Part shown: piece after piece, positions 15,648 to 24,607 of the stretch | Numbering within the stretch: position 1 is the stretch's first letter | How the letters are laid out: the number at the start of each line of letters is the position of its first letter | Assembly (NCBI GenBank): GCA_041605955.1 | Contig: JBFIXI010000033.1 | Location: 1-41,502, forward strand | DNA length: 41,502 bases | Source of the DNA: JAHEJX01 sp041605955 | GTDB lineage: Bacteria > Actinomycetota > Acidimicrobiia > Spongiisociales > UBA5794 | Direction of reading: 5' to 3' | Program-made: the position numbers and the translations under genes | Notes under the pieces: generated by a model | The model's database searches: none | Told to the model about the DNA's origin: nothing | What the model saw: the letters and a program-made list of their open reading frames with translations, nothing else

Positions 15648-17000
15648 TTGATCGTCCCGGTGATTCTGTCGGGCGGCAGCGGCACCCGTCTGTGGCCGCT
15701 GTCCCGCCCCGAGCAGCCCAAGCAGCTGCTCGCAATAGTCGACGATCGCACCATGCTGCGCGCTACCTTCGATCGCGTGGAGGGGATCCCCGAGACGGTC
15801 GATCCCTGGGTCGTTTGCAACGTCGCCCACCACCACCTCGTGGCCCGGGAGCTGTTCGACGCCGGATTCAAGCCGGACAACGTGATCCTCGAGCCGGTCG
15901 GCCGCAACACTGCGCCGGCCGCCGCAGCCGCCGCGATCGTCATTGCTGAGCGCAATCCCCAGGCTTTGATGCTGCTGCTGCCTGCCGACCACGTGCTGCA
16001 GGACGAGCCCGCGTTCCACCGGGCGGTAGCCGCCGCAGCCAAGCCCAGTCGGCAGGGGCGATTGGCGACCTTCGGCATCGTCCCCACCTATCCCGAAACC
16101 GGCTACGGCTACATCGAAGTCGGCGATCCGGTGACCGAAGATGTCTTCCAAGTGGCCCGCTTCGTCGAAAAGCCCGACCTGGAGACCGCGGAGGCCTACG
16201 TAGCGTCCGGCAACTACCTATGGAACTCAGGGATGTTTCTCTTTTCGGTGGCTCGCTACCTGGAGGAGCTGGAACGCTTCGCCCCCGAGATCCTCACGGC
16301 AGTGCGCGCCGCCGTTGATGAAGCAGGCCATCACAACGGCGTCGCCCTCGACACGGCCAGCTTCCAGGCCTCGCCCAGCGATTCGATCGACTACGCGGTC
16401 ATGGAGCGCACCGACTCGGCGGTAGTGGTCCCGCTCGATGCCGGCTGGTCGGACATCGGCTCATGGGCGGCGCTTTGGGAGATCACAGCTGCCGAGGGCG
16501 GAAACGTCTTCGTAGGCGACGTCGCTGCGGTCGACGTGACGGGCTCCTACCTGAGATCGGAAAGCCGGCTCCTGGCTGCTATCGGGGTCGACAACCTGGT
16601 CGTCGTCGAGACCCCAGATGCAGTCATGGTGGCTCCCCGAGAGCGTTCCCAAGACGTCAAGGAGATGGTTGAGCTGCTCAAATCGCTCAACCGTAAGGAG
16701 GCGCAGCGCCACGGCAAGTCGGCCGAGCCCTGGGGTACCGCGGAGACGCTGACGTCACACGGCGAGTACACGGTGGGTCGCATCACGGTCGAGCCGGGGG
16801 TAGCCGAGCCGGTGCGGCTGCGCCCGTCCGACCACGACCGGATCTGGGTGGCTGCAGCCGGCTCTGGAAAGGTTGAGGTCGCCGGTCGAACTGTCGATAT
16901 AACGGCGAGTGGTGCTGCGATCCCCGCAGGAAGAACGGTTGCCGTGCATGTGGCCGGACCGGGCGCCCTCCACATAATCGAGATACGCCGGAACGTTTAG
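15648..17000 (+). CDS. manC: Mannose-1-phosphate guanylyltransferase (ManC type) with a degenerate cupin half
   Basis: Makes GDP-mannose from mannose-1-phosphate and GTP for surface polysaccharides. 450 aa. The nucleotidyltransferase half has GGSGTRLWPLSR (9-20), LLPADHVL, the FVEKP motif and a GNYLWNSGMFLF segment. From about residue 355 a mannose-6-phosphate-isomerase-like cupin domain begins (PWGTAETLTSHGEYTVGRI). Known bifunctional enzymes have a QMHHHRAEHW metal site there; this protein reads RLRPSDHDRIW, so the isomerase activity is predicted lost. Start is TTG 15648 behind GGAG at 15639-15642; no ATG fits the conserved N-terminus. The next gene follows 15 bases downstream. Confidence 0.92.
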   Translation: MIVPVILSGGSGTRLWPLSRPEQPKQLLAIVDDRTMLRATFDRVEGIPETVDPWVVCNVAHHHLVARELFDAGFKPDNVILEPVGRNTAPAAAAAAIVIAERNPQALMLLLPADHVLQDEPAFHRAVAAAAKPSRQGRLATFGIVPTYPETGYGYIEVGDPVTEDVFQVARFVEKPDLETAEAYVASGNYLWNSGMFLFSVARYLEELERFAPEILTAVRAAVDEAGHHNGVALDTASFQASPSDSIDYAVMERTDSAVVVPLDAGWSDIGSWAALWEITAAEGGNVFVGDVAAVDVTGSYLRSESRLLAAIGVDNLVVVETPDAVMVAPRERSQDVKEMVELLKSLNRKEAQRHGKSAEPWGTAETLTSHGEYTVGRITVEPGVAEPVRLRPSDHDRIWVAAAGSGKVEVAGRTVDITASGAAIPAGRTVAVHVAGPGALHIIEIRRNV

Positions 17001-17015
17001 GAGGAGCTGAGAGGC

Positions 17016-17543
17016 ATGGCCGAGGCGTTGACCGCATTCGCCATATTCGTCGTCATCGCGGTTGGAACGATGGTCTTTCTCAACAAGCGGACCAGGGACA
17101 AGATGCGTGAGAACGCCTCAGAGGAAGCCCCGCCGCGCCAGACGCGCATTAGCCGCCGTCAACAACGCTTCGTGGCCACCCTCGAACCCGCCAAGCCGCT
17201 TCCCACCATCGATGATCTGGTCGCCGAGGAGGCGGCCGCCACCGGAGTCAACGACATCCCTGGCGGGGAAGGGCTCGACGTGTCGCTGAAGCTGCGGGTC
17301 TACTGGCGAGATGAAGTCGTACGACGCGGCTGCGACGATGGGCACCTCGAATTCCGCCTCGGGGAAGGTGTGAGCCCACAGAGTGCGGCAACCGAAGACG
17401 TTCGGCTGGTGTGTGTGCGGGATGGGGACGTCGCAACGGCGGCGGACGGCGCCCACCCGAGCGACCACTCTGTCGACGCTCCGGCGGATGCGTCCGGACA
17501 CCATCCCCATGTCGAAGACCAGAGCCATTCAGACGAAAGCTGA
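17016..17543 (+). CDS. Small membrane-anchored protein of unknown function
   Basis: 175 aa. One hydrophobic segment at about 6-23, a basic stretch (KRTRDKMRENA), then a cytoplasmic region of which residues about 85-125 look folded (LDVSLKLRVYWRDEVVRRGC). The tail is rich in His, Asp and Ser. The start ATG 17016 is preceded by AGGAGG (17000-17005) and GAG repeats. Probably co-transcribed with manC. No family recognised. Confidence 0.7.
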   Translation: MAEALTAFAIFVVIAVGTMVFLNKRTRDKMRENASEEAPPRQTRISRRQQRFVATLEPAKPLPTIDDLVAEEAAATGVNDIPGGEGLDVSLKLRVYWRDEVVRRGCDDGHLEFRLGEGVSPQSAATEDVRLVCVRDGDVATAADGAHPSDHSVDAPADASGHHPHVEDQSHSDES

Positions 17544-17650
17544 ACCCACGATCTCCCGGGAACCCCATTGAACTTGCCGACGTTTCAAACTACGAGTGTC
17601 ACAGAACGCGATCCGCAGGGATCTGCCTCGCGACTCTCGTCCCTTCCATC

Positions 17651-17668
17651 GCCCCTCTCTCGAGGGGC
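17651..17668. terminator. Terminator-like hairpin between convergent genes
   Basis: GCCCCTC-TCTC-GAGGGGC, a perfect 7-bp stem with a 4-base loop, lies just beyond the stop of the minus-strand small protein and about 110 bases beyond the plus-strand gene. No clear T tract on either side, as is common in GC-rich actinobacteria. Confidence 0.5.
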
Positions 17669-17671
17669 GCG

Positions 17672-17917
17672 TCACGGTACGGTCACGACCGGTGCGTCGA
17701 TGGCATTGGTTCCCGGTAGATACAGCACCAGCCCCACTGCCAGCAGGATCACCAACACCGCCCCCACCGCCGTCCATAGAACGTTGATGACACTGCGCAG
17801 GCTGGCCGATTCCGATACTCGCGGCTTGGAGCGACGCATCATGCGCCGGGTACGCCATGTCATGGCGCGATGGTACATGGAGGGCGCGCCGTTCTTCTGG
17901 CTTTCCGTGCTGCCCAT
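17672..17917 (-). CDS. Small single-pass membrane protein
   Basis: 81 aa: a strongly basic N-terminus (RTRRMMRRSKPR) and a hydrophobic helix at about 47-68 (VLWTAVGAVLVILLAVGLVL), ending LPGTNAIDAPVVTVP. The charge pattern places the N-terminus inside. A start at the internal ATG 17863 (63 aa, MTWRTRRMM) is also possible; neither has a good Shine-Dalgarno. The hairpin 3 bases beyond the stop supports a real gene. Confidence 0.55.
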   Translation of the reverse strand: MGSTESQKNGAPSMYHRAMTWRTRRMMRRSKPRVSESASLRSVINVLWTAVGAVLVILLAVGLVLYLPGTNAIDAPVVTVP

Positions 17918-18009
17918 GGTGCAGGCTGCCGCCGGCGGCCGGCTGGTCCCACTGCGTGCTGCCGGGTTTACCGGCTATTTGTGCCATCCCGGGTATCGTT
18001 GAGGTCGCC

Positions 18010-19584
18010 TTGGAAGTCCACAACTGCGTTCATTGCGGCACTGAGACCGAGCCCAACTGGCGTTTCTGTCGGCGCTGTGGAACAGCTCTCGAGCGACTCG
18101 ACGAGCAGCCCACAGTCGCTCACTGTGCCGATTGCGCCAGCCCACTGGCTGACGGCTGGCGATTCTGTTTCAACTGCGGCTTGTCAACCGAGGCTGCTGC
18201 TCCCATCACAGGGGGCGGAATGGCTATCGACGAGGCGCCCGCACCGGTCGAAGCCGCTGCGATCGGTGAGGCAGAGCCAGCCTCGCTCGAGCCCACTGTC
18301 CTCCCGGCTGAGCTATCACCAACAGAAAGCGGCATCGCTGCCGAGATTCCTGAATCGGCCGAAACCGTCGCGCCGCAGCAGCCGGATGGTGAGTTCGCTG
18401 TAAGAGAGTCGGGCATCGCCTTCGACGAGATCGTCAGCTCCGCCGAGTCCACCGAGGCAGTCGCAACCACCGAACCGGCTCCTCCGGCGCGCGACATCGA
18501 CTTCCTGGCATCTCCTCCTCCACCGCCGCCGCCGGAGCCCTTCGAGCAGGCTCCCCGGAGCCCCATCCTGCCCGAACCGGACGTTATTGCAATGCCTGCG
18601 GCCACCGAGCCGGTGATTCCCTTAGAGGACGACACGGTCATCGAAGTCGAGACCCCAGCAGACGAAGCGCTCGTGGCGCCGGAGCCGCCGGAGATCACAC
18701 CAACCGCCGGTACCGCAGATGAAGGCCCTGCCGTGGTGATCCCCTCAACACGGGACGAGCGCCAGATTCTGGCGGAGATACCGCAGCCCATCAGCGGTGA
18801 GCGCGACTCGGCGTCTCCTGCGATCCCACGCCCCATCGGGATGACAGAGAGCACTGCGGCCGCCGACGTCAGGGAGCCGGAATCCGCGACTGCGGAGGAA
18901 GCCCCCCGGGCGGTCGAGCCGGCCGCTGAGCTGCACCCCATAGACGGTCGTCGCTTCGAGAATCCGGGCCTGCTCGGACAGGGAACCCAGCTCGTGCTGC
19001 TCGCGGCGACCGGCGTTGCCGTGGCAATGATCTTGGCGCTGACGCTACTCAACAACCGGCTCGACTCGTACGCCACCAGCGGCGAGGGTCTCGTACGGGT
19101 GGAGTCCGCCGAGTCCCTGATCAACACGTGGCTGCGCCCGCTGCTGGTGCTGAGCGTGCTCGGCGGCTATGCCCTCCTGGTGTACTGGGCGCGGCGGGTC
19201 CAGAACAACATCGCCATGTTCAATAGATTCGTGCCCGAAACTGCCATGTGGATGTGGCTGATCCCAATCGGCAACGTGTGGGCGCTTCACAGGCACTTCG
19301 ACAATGCCTGGAAGGGTGCGGACGTCGACCGGAGGGGTGGTGAGGATTGGCAGCGGGGGCGCCCCGAGTGGTGGAACGTCGCCTTCACGATCCTCGTGGT
19401 GGTGGCTTTCGTGGTAATCGTCTATGCCGGCTTGTTCCGCAGCGCGGACTCATTCGAGGCGGCCATCGACGCCAACGCCTGGAGCATGATCGGCTACGGG
19501 CTGCTCGCCGCCTCACTCCTGAGCGCCGTCAAAGCAGTTGGCATCGTGATCGAGCGTCAGGAAGACCGAGTCAAGACTTACTGA
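18010..19584 (+). CDS. Double zinc-ribbon, DUF4328 membrane protein
   Basis: 524 aa. The N-terminus has two zinc ribbons, each with two CxxC knuckles (CVHCG...CRRCG and CADC...CFNCG). About 240 residues of acidic, Ala/Pro/Glu-rich low-complexity linker follow. The C-terminal third is a DUF4328-type membrane domain with about four helices and the conserved WLIPIGNVWALHRHFDNAW segment. I chose TTG 18010 because GAGG at 18001-18004 sits five bases upstream and the ribbon starts immediately; the longer frame from 17857 has no homology-like features. The function of DUF4328 is unknown. Divergent from the 81-aa gene. Confidence 0.8.
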   Translation: MEVHNCVHCGTETEPNWRFCRRCGTALERLDEQPTVAHCADCASPLADGWRFCFNCGLSTEAAAPITGGGMAIDEAPAPVEAAAIGEAEPASLEPTVLPAELSPTESGIAAEIPESAETVAPQQPDGEFAVRESGIAFDEIVSSAESTEAVATTEPAPPARDIDFLASPPPPPPPEPFEQAPRSPILPEPDVIAMPAATEPVIPLEDDTVIEVETPADEALVAPEPPEITPTAGTADEGPAVVIPSTRDERQILAEIPQPISGERDSASPAIPRPIGMTESTAAADVREPESATAEEAPRAVEPAAELHPIDGRRFENPGLLGQGTQLVLLAATGVAVAMILALTLLNNRLDSYATSGEGLVRVESAESLINTWLRPLLVLSVLGGYALLVYWARRVQNNIAMFNRFVPETAMWMWLIPIGNVWALHRHFDNAWKGADVDRRGGEDWQRGRPEWWNVAFTILVVVAFVVIVYAGLFRSADSFEAAIDANAWSMIGYGLLAASLLSAVKAVGIVIERQEDRVKTY

Positions 19585-19623
19585 TGCCGCCTGGCGCGCC
19601 GCAATCGGCTACCTTCGGCAGCG

Positions 19624-20208
19624 ATGAGTGAGCCCTCTGCTCCGAGGCAAACCCCGATGGTGGCGGTGTTTGGTTCTTCCCGAGCTCAGCCGGGTGATCC
19701 CGACTACATGGCGGGGGTCCGGTGCGGTCGGCTGCTCGCCGAGGCGGGCTGCCGCGTCGCCACGGGCGGTTATGGCGGACTGATGGAGGCCGTGTCGCGC
19801 GGCGCCGCCGAGGCCGGCGGCACTGTGATTGCTGCCACCGCACCAGAGCTGTTTCCGCGCCGCGAGGGAGCCAACGCGTGGGCCCACCGTGAAGCGCCGC
19901 AGCCGACGCTGCCCCTCCGCCTCGCCGAGCTCATCGATTCATCGGTGGCCACGATCGCTCTGCCGGGGAGCCTGGGCACCTTCACCGAGCTGATGGTTGC
20001 CTGGAACGTATCGTATATCGAGGCGCTGGCACACCAGCGGCCCCGCCCCGTGATCGCCGTCGGACGGCAGTGGGAGGACCTGTTGAGGCATGTCGCCGCC
20101 TCCGTCGGCGGGTTGCCCGAGCTGGTCACCCGCGTGGCGTCGGTCGATGACGCCGTCGCCGCCGTCCTGGGCCACCTCAGCTCGGTTGGAGGCACCGAAG
20201 GGCCTTGA
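19624..20208 (+). CDS. LOG-family protein (nucleotide phosphoribohydrolase-like)
   Basis: 194 aa Rossmann-fold protein. VAVFGSSRAQPGDPDY opens the nucleotide-binding fold; TGGYGGLMEAVSRGAAEAGG and LPGSLGTFTELM are the two signature loops. LOG enzymes cleave nucleoside 5'-monophosphates (for example cytokinin riboside monophosphates) to base and ribose phosphate. The usual PGGxGTxxE motif is PGSLGTFTE here, with the catalytic Glu kept. The substrate cannot be deduced. Followed at once by a strong terminator. Confidence 0.85.
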   Translation: MSEPSAPRQTPMVAVFGSSRAQPGDPDYMAGVRCGRLLAEAGCRVATGGYGGLMEAVSRGAAEAGGTVIAATAPELFPRREGANAWAHREAPQPTLPLRLAELIDSSVATIALPGSLGTFTELMVAWNVSYIEALAHQRPRPVIAVGRQWEDLLRHVAASVGGLPELVTRVASVDDAVAAVLGHLSSVGGTEGP

Positions 20209-20237
20209 GAGGGGGCGGGCCGTAGACCCGCTCCCTC
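20209..20237 (+). terminator. Intrinsic terminator of the LOG-family gene
   Basis: An 11-bp stem (GAGGGGGCGGG pairing with CCCGCTCCCTC, one G-T pair) with a 7-base loop starts one base after the TGA stop and is followed by ATCATCGTTGTCG. Confidence 0.75.
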
Positions 20238-20398
20238 ATCATCGTTGTCGATGCCGGCTGGAAGCCACCGCTCCGGGCGCACCGCCTGGCAGCTAGCGCC
20301 GGATCGTCGCCTTGAGCACCGCGCCTGCCCCGGTTCATTACGCCTGCCTCAACAAATCGGGAACATCACCCAAGCGGGGCGGTCCGCGACCACGAGAG

Positions 20399-20425
20399 AA
20401 GGGGGGCGGCCCTGCCGCCCCCCTT
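20399..20425 (-). terminator. Perfect 12-bp hairpin downstream of the MscS-like gene
   Basis: AAGGGGGGCGGC-CCT-GCCGCCCCCCTT, 12 perfect base pairs with a 3-base loop, lies 25 bases after the minus-strand gene. It could act in both directions. The stretch 20238-20398 between the two terminators holds nothing I can identify. Confidence 0.75.
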
Positions 20426-20450
20426 CGGGTTGCTCTCGTTGTCGGTCAGG

Positions 20451-21098
20451 TCACGGCCGGGGAGACATGTACTTGGCCCACCATTTCTTGGCGGTGTCGA
20501 TGCCGCCGATACCGAAGGCGACGGCGAAAGCGATCCCAAGCGCAGCCGTGACGATCTTGACGATGTCCTCGGCGAACCGAATCTCGAGCAGATCCAGCGC
20601 CGCCAGCACACCGAAGAGCAGCACGAGGATTCGCACCGCCGTCGGTAGCCAGGCCACCTGGCGCTGCTCGGCGAAAGGCCTCACCAGATCGGCGACGAAG
20701 CTGCCGACTGCGGCAGCCACAACCACGAGCACGACCGCCACGAGGATCAGTGGCAGCACTGCGATCAGGCGCTCCAAGAGATCGACCAAGGGATCTACCT
20801 CGAGGATGTTGGCGATGATCAGCCACAGCACGACCATGAGCACGGCCCCGAGCACTGCTCCGACCAGGCCGGCCGGACTGCGCCCCGACGGAGCCAGCGC
20901 GCCAGTGACACCCGCCTTGTCGAACACGGTCTTGGCTGCGTCCGTCTCGAGCAGACGCACCACCCACTTCTTGATCAAGTTGACGATCCATCGCCCAATG
21001 ATGAGGACAATTAGCGCAATGGCGATCTTCACCGCCCAATCGCCGACGGCGGCGCCTATGTCGTTGAAGCTCTCTTCGAGCCGGTCTAAGAAACTCAA
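20451..21098 (-). CDS. MscS-like conserved TM-helix membrane protein
   Basis: 215 aa with about five hydrophobic helices (for example IAIALIVLIIGRWIVNLI, VLGAVLMVVLWLIIANIL, LPLILVAVVLVVVAAAVG, ILVLLFGVLAALDLL, and a Gly/Ala-rich IVTAALGIAFAVAFGIGG near the end). The layout fits the conserved TM-helix repeat family related to small mechanosensitive channels; the cytoplasmic MscS beta domain is absent. I chose TTG 21098 because GGGAG lies five bases upstream; the longer frame to 21242 would overlap the start of the divergent ATPase gene. A role in osmotic or ion balance is inference. Confidence 0.75.
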   Translation of the reverse strand: MSFLDRLEESFNDIGAAVGDWAVKIAIALIVLIIGRWIVNLIKKWVVRLLETDAAKTVFDKAGVTGALAPSGRSPAGLVGAVLGAVLMVVLWLIIANILEVDPLVDLLERLIAVLPLILVAVVLVVVAAAVGSFVADLVRPFAEQRQVAWLPTAVRILVLLFGVLAALDLLEIRFAEDIVKIVTAALGIAFAVAFGIGGIDTAKKWWAKYMSPRP

Positions 21099-21240
21099 GG
21101 GGTCTCCCTTCTCTGCCCTTCTGCTGTCCTTATGACCCGTTGGCGCCACGATAGTTCCTGGCATAGGGCCAGGACCAGGCATTCCGGGGTCACCCTCTAC
21201 ACTCCGGCCGAGTGGACGACGTAGCGAGGACCGCAAATCC

Positions 21241-23640
21241 ATGACAACCCAAGGCTTCTACTTAGGCGGGGCGATCGATGCCGATGGTGAACGCACCTCC
21301 GAGCTCATCGACTACGACCCCGCCGATCTGACCACCCACGGCGTCATCGTGGGGATGACCGGCTCGGGCAAGACCGGCCTGGGCATCATCTTTCTCGAAG
21401 AGGCGCTACTCAGCGGCATTCCTACGTTGATCATCGACCCCAAGGGCGACATGACCAACCTCTTGCTGACGTTTCCCGACCTGCTCCCGGCCGACTTCGA
21501 GCCCTGGGTCGATGAAGGGGAAGCCCGCAAGGAGGGCAAGACCCGCCAGGAGCTCGCCGCCGAGAAGGCGGCCCTGTGGGAGAAGGGCCTCGGGTGGTGG
21601 GACCAGGACGGATCCAGGATCGCAGCGCTCAAGGATGCGGCCGGATTCCGGGTCTACACGCCGGGTTCGAGTGCGGGGATCGGAGTCAACATCGTCGGCT
21701 CCCTGGCGGCGCCGGACCTCAGCTGGGACAGCGACGCGGAGACGCTGCGTGATGAGATTCAGGGTTTCGTCTCGGGCCTGCTGGGCCTCATCGGTGAGGA
21801 TGCCGATCCGATCTCGTCGCCGGCCCATATTCTCTTGTCGAATCTCATCGAGCACTCATGGCGGCAGGGCATCGACCTCGACTTGGCCACCTTGCTCGGC
21901 CAGGTGCAGCGGCCCCCGCTGCGCAAGCTCGGCGTGTTCGAGGTCGACTCGTTCTTCCCCGAAAAGGAACGTATGGCGCTGGCCATGAAGCTCAACGGCT
22001 TGGTCGCCTCGCCTTCGTTCGCTTCGTGGATGGAGGGTGCCTCCCTCGATATCGGCTCCATGCTCTGGGATTCGGCCGGCAAGCCGCAGGCATCGATTCT
22101 GTACCTGGCACACCTGTCGGACGACGAGCGGCAGTTCATCGTCACCTTGATCTTGTCGAAGGTGGTCACTTGGATGCGCACCCAACCGGGGACGGGCGAC
22201 TTGCGCGCCCTGGTCTATATGGACGAGGTGTTCGGTTTCGTGCCACCGAGTGCGTCACCGCCGGCGAAGAAACCGATCCTCACCATGCTCAAGCAGGCTC
22301 GAGCCTTCGGGGTCGGGATGCTGCTGTCGACCCAGAACCCCGTCGACCTCGACTACAAGGCGATGTCGAACGCAGGCACGTGGTGCATCGGACGCTTGCA
22401 GACCGAGCGCGACAAGGCACGGATCCTGGAGGCCTTGGCGTCGGCGCGTGGTGACACCGACATCAAAGACCTGGACACAGCCATCTCGCGACTCGATTCA
22501 CGCCAGTTCTTGCTGCACAACACTCATGCCGACCAGCCCGGCCTGTTCACCACCAGATGGGCCCTGTCCTATTTGGCAGGACCGCTGACGCGCCAGCAGG
22601 TGGAGAGGCTGATGGAGGGAGTAGTGGCGCTGGAAGCGGAGCGAGCGACGGCGCCGGCGGCAGCCAGTGGAACTGCCGAGGCGACCCCGGCGGTGGCCGC
22701 GCCCGAAGACGAGCTGAGCGAGACAGCCACGCCGGTCATGCCCACGATCGCCAGCGGAGTGGCCGTATACCACGTCGACCCGGCCGCACCGTGGTTGGTA
22801 GCAGTCGACGGACTGCCCACCTCGAACCACTATCGGCCGGGGCTGGCGGCCCGAGTCCAGCTCGTCTTCGACGATACCGCCGCCAAAGTCAACCACCGGG
22901 AGGAGTGGGAGGCAGTCTTCACTCCGCTCCAGGAGCTCTTCGATGCCGACGTGGCGCGAGCGGTCGACTACGACGATCGCGACCTCGTGGCCGAGCCTGT
23001 GGCCGGGGCCACCTACGAGCTCACCGACGCCCCTATCAACACCAAGACCTACTTCACCCGCGCCACCAGCGCGATCAAGGACTACCTCTATCGGCAGCGC
23101 AACATCACGGTGTTGCGCAATCCCAAGCTCAAGCTCTATTCGCGGGTCGGCGAGACGGAGGAGGAGTTTCGGAAACGGGCCGACCTGGCTGCGCAAGAGC
23201 GCGCCGATGCAGAGACGGCTGCGCTGCGAGACAAGTACGAGACGAAGCTGCGCAAGGCGCAGGACAAGCTCGAAGCGGCCGAGCGCCGTGCCGAGGAGAT
23301 TCGGGTCGACATCGAAGGCTCCCGACAGAGCGACATGCTCGACCAGGCCGGAGCGCTCATCGGCATCCTGACCGGGCGAGGTAGCACCCGCTCCATCACC
23401 GGCTCGTCGCGCCGGCGCGCCGCCCGCCGCTCCAAGGAGCAGCGCCTGCGTACTGCCGAAGGCAAGATTGGCGACATCTCCGAGGAGATAATCGAGCTGG
23501 ACGAGGAGCTGCGCGAAGAGCTCGAAGAGATCAACGATCGCTGGGAGGACATCGGCGCCGATGTCGAGGAGATCGAGATTGGCCTCGAGAAGTCGGACAT
23601 CCTCGTCGAGGAAGTGGCGTTGATTTGGATCCCCAGCTGA
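21241..23640 (+). CDS. HerA/DUF87-type ATPase with C-terminal coiled coil
   Basis: 799-aa P-loop ATPase of the HerA/FtsK superfamily. Walker A GMTGSGKT at 38-45, IIDPKGD after strand 2, Walker B LVYMDEVFGFVP with Asp328/Glu329, and LLSTQNPVDLDYKAMSNAGTW as the sensor region. The second half includes an Ala/Thr-rich linker (about 460-505), a folded domain, and charged coiled coils (about 635-695 and 735-790). Relatives are hexameric DNA translocases or helicases; no nuclease partner (NurA) lies nearby, so the role is open. ATG 21241 has GAGGA about 11 bases upstream. It may share a divergent promoter region (21099-21240) with the MscS-like gene. Confidence 0.85.
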   Translation: MTTQGFYLGGAIDADGERTSELIDYDPADLTTHGVIVGMTGSGKTGLGIIFLEEALLSGIPTLIIDPKGDMTNLLLTFPDLLPADFEPWVDEGEARKEGKTRQELAAEKAALWEKGLGWWDQDGSRIAALKDAAGFRVYTPGSSAGIGVNIVGSLAAPDLSWDSDAETLRDEIQGFVSGLLGLIGEDADPISSPAHILLSNLIEHSWRQGIDLDLATLLGQVQRPPLRKLGVFEVDSFFPEKERMALAMKLNGLVASPSFASWMEGASLDIGSMLWDSAGKPQASILYLAHLSDDERQFIVTLILSKVVTWMRTQPGTGDLRALVYMDEVFGFVPPSASPPAKKPILTMLKQARAFGVGMLLSTQNPVDLDYKAMSNAGTWCIGRLQTERDKARILEALASARGDTDIKDLDTAISRLDSRQFLLHNTHADQPGLFTTRWALSYLAGPLTRQQVERLMEGVVALEAERATAPAAASGTAEATPAVAAPEDELSETATPVMPTIASGVAVYHVDPAAPWLVAVDGLPTSNHYRPGLAARVQLVFDDTAAKVNHREEWEAVFTPLQELFDADVARAVDYDDRDLVAEPVAGATYELTDAPINTKTYFTRATSAIKDYLYRQRNITVLRNPKLKLYSRVGETEEEFRKRADLAAQERADAETAALRDKYETKLRKAQDKLEAAERRAEEIRVDIEGSRQSDMLDQAGALIGILTGRGSTRSITGSSRRRAARRSKEQRLRTAEGKIGDISEEIIELDEELREELEEINDRWEDIGADVEEIEIGLEKSDILVEEVALIWIPS

Positions 23641-23668
23641 GCCAGCCACTCCGATTATCGTGCCGCCC

Positions 23669-24094
23669 ATGAGCGAGGGAACCGAATCCAGTGAATCGAT
23701 GGGTGCCCGGCCGGAGCGTGCCGCCATCGTCGGAATCCAGGAAACCAGCAAGGATGGCATCGCCCAGGCCACCATCACGCTGACCTACCACGATGCCGAG
23801 TACTCGGGAGAGTCGAGCGGAAGTGCTTCAGTGAGCGCCCGCCCCCGCATCGTCGGCGAAGCCACCCTGCGAGCAGTGGAGGCTGTCACGGGCGGCAAGC
23901 TCAGGCTGACGCTCGACGCCATCGCCACCACCGACCTGGGCGAATCACGTGTCGCGATGGCTCAAGTGGGATTGGCCGGCTCCAACGAGCCACTGGTCGG
24001 CAGCGCGCTCGTCCAGACCTCCGACTCGGCGACTGCCACGGTCAAGGCGGTGCTCGACGCATTGAACCGCAGAATGAGTCAAATCCTCGGCTGA
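23669..24094 (+). CDS. Small conserved protein of unknown function
   Basis: 141 aa, soluble, one alpha/beta domain: AIVGIQETSKDGIAQATITLTY, then ATLRAVEAVTGGKLRLTLDAI, and a closing helix VKAVLDALNRRMSQILG. Alternating strand and helix with the pattern G-x-A-L-V-x-T-S-D-S-A-T-A-T-V-K-A-V-L-D-A-L-N-R resembles regulatory or dimerisation domains such as that of LeuA, but I cannot assign a family. Start ATG 23669 rather than GTG 23660. It lies 28 bases after the HerA-like gene, likely the same transcript. Confidence 0.7.
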   Translation: MSEGTESSESMGARPERAAIVGIQETSKDGIAQATITLTYHDAEYSGESSGSASVSARPRIVGEATLRAVEAVTGGKLRLTLDAIATTDLGESRVAMAQVGLAGSNEPLVGSALVQTSDSATATVKAVLDALNRRMSQILG

Positions 24095-24125
24095 GCGGCG
24101 GCGACCCTGGCGCGGCCGGAAAGCC

Positions 24126-24506
24126 CTAGGCGGGCTGGGTGTCGAGCATCGCCCACAGGAGATCTTTGACAGTGACGATCCCGAGCAGCTCGCCACCTTC
24201 CATGACCGGCAGGTGGTGGTAGCCGGCCTCGAGCAACCAGGTAGCTGCTTCGCGCACCGATACGTCGCAGGGCACCGTGTCGGGGGCTTCGCTCATCCAC
24301 TCGGCCACGGTCGCCTCCCCAGGGTCGATGTCCTCCGACACCGCCTCGACGAGATCGTGCTCGGTGAGAATGCCGACGAGCTGACGCCGGCTGACCACGC
24401 CCAAATAGCCAACCCCGGAGTCGATCATGTGTGTCGCCGCCTCCAGCAGGGTGGCCTCAGGGCCGATAACCTCTGCCGAGCCGCCAACCAGCCCGCTGAG
24501 TTGCAC
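24126..24506 (-). CDS. CBS-domain pair protein
   Basis: 126 aa, a stand-alone Bateman module. First CBS: LLEAATHMIDSGVGYLGVV...LVGILTEHDLVEAV; second: VREAATWLLEAGYHHLPVM...LLGIVTVKDLLWAML. Such pairs bind adenine nucleotides or related ligands and signal energy state. GTG 24506 is preceded by GGAGG at seven bases; the longer frame would run into the sigma-factor gene. It lies 101 bases downstream of the sigma gene on the same strand, so co-transcription is possible. Confidence 0.85.
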   Translation of the reverse strand: MQLSGLVGGSAEVIGPEATLLEAATHMIDSGVGYLGVVSRRQLVGILTEHDLVEAVSEDIDPGEATVAEWMSEAPDTVPCDVSVREAATWLLEAGYHHLPVMEGGELLGIVTVKDLLWAMLDTQPA

Positions 24507-24607
24507 CGTGCGACCTCCGCTCGTTACCACGGACACTACTGCCGCCGCAGCCTTGTGTGCAGGGCGTAACCGGCACCAAGCGCCGGTGTCGGCCGATAGC
24601 GGCTGAT

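Noticed and set aside
22498..23778. 426-aa minus-strand frame opposite the HerA-like ATPase
   Set aside because: Mirror of a real coding region; low-complexity Asp/Gly/Val-rich sequence and no family features.
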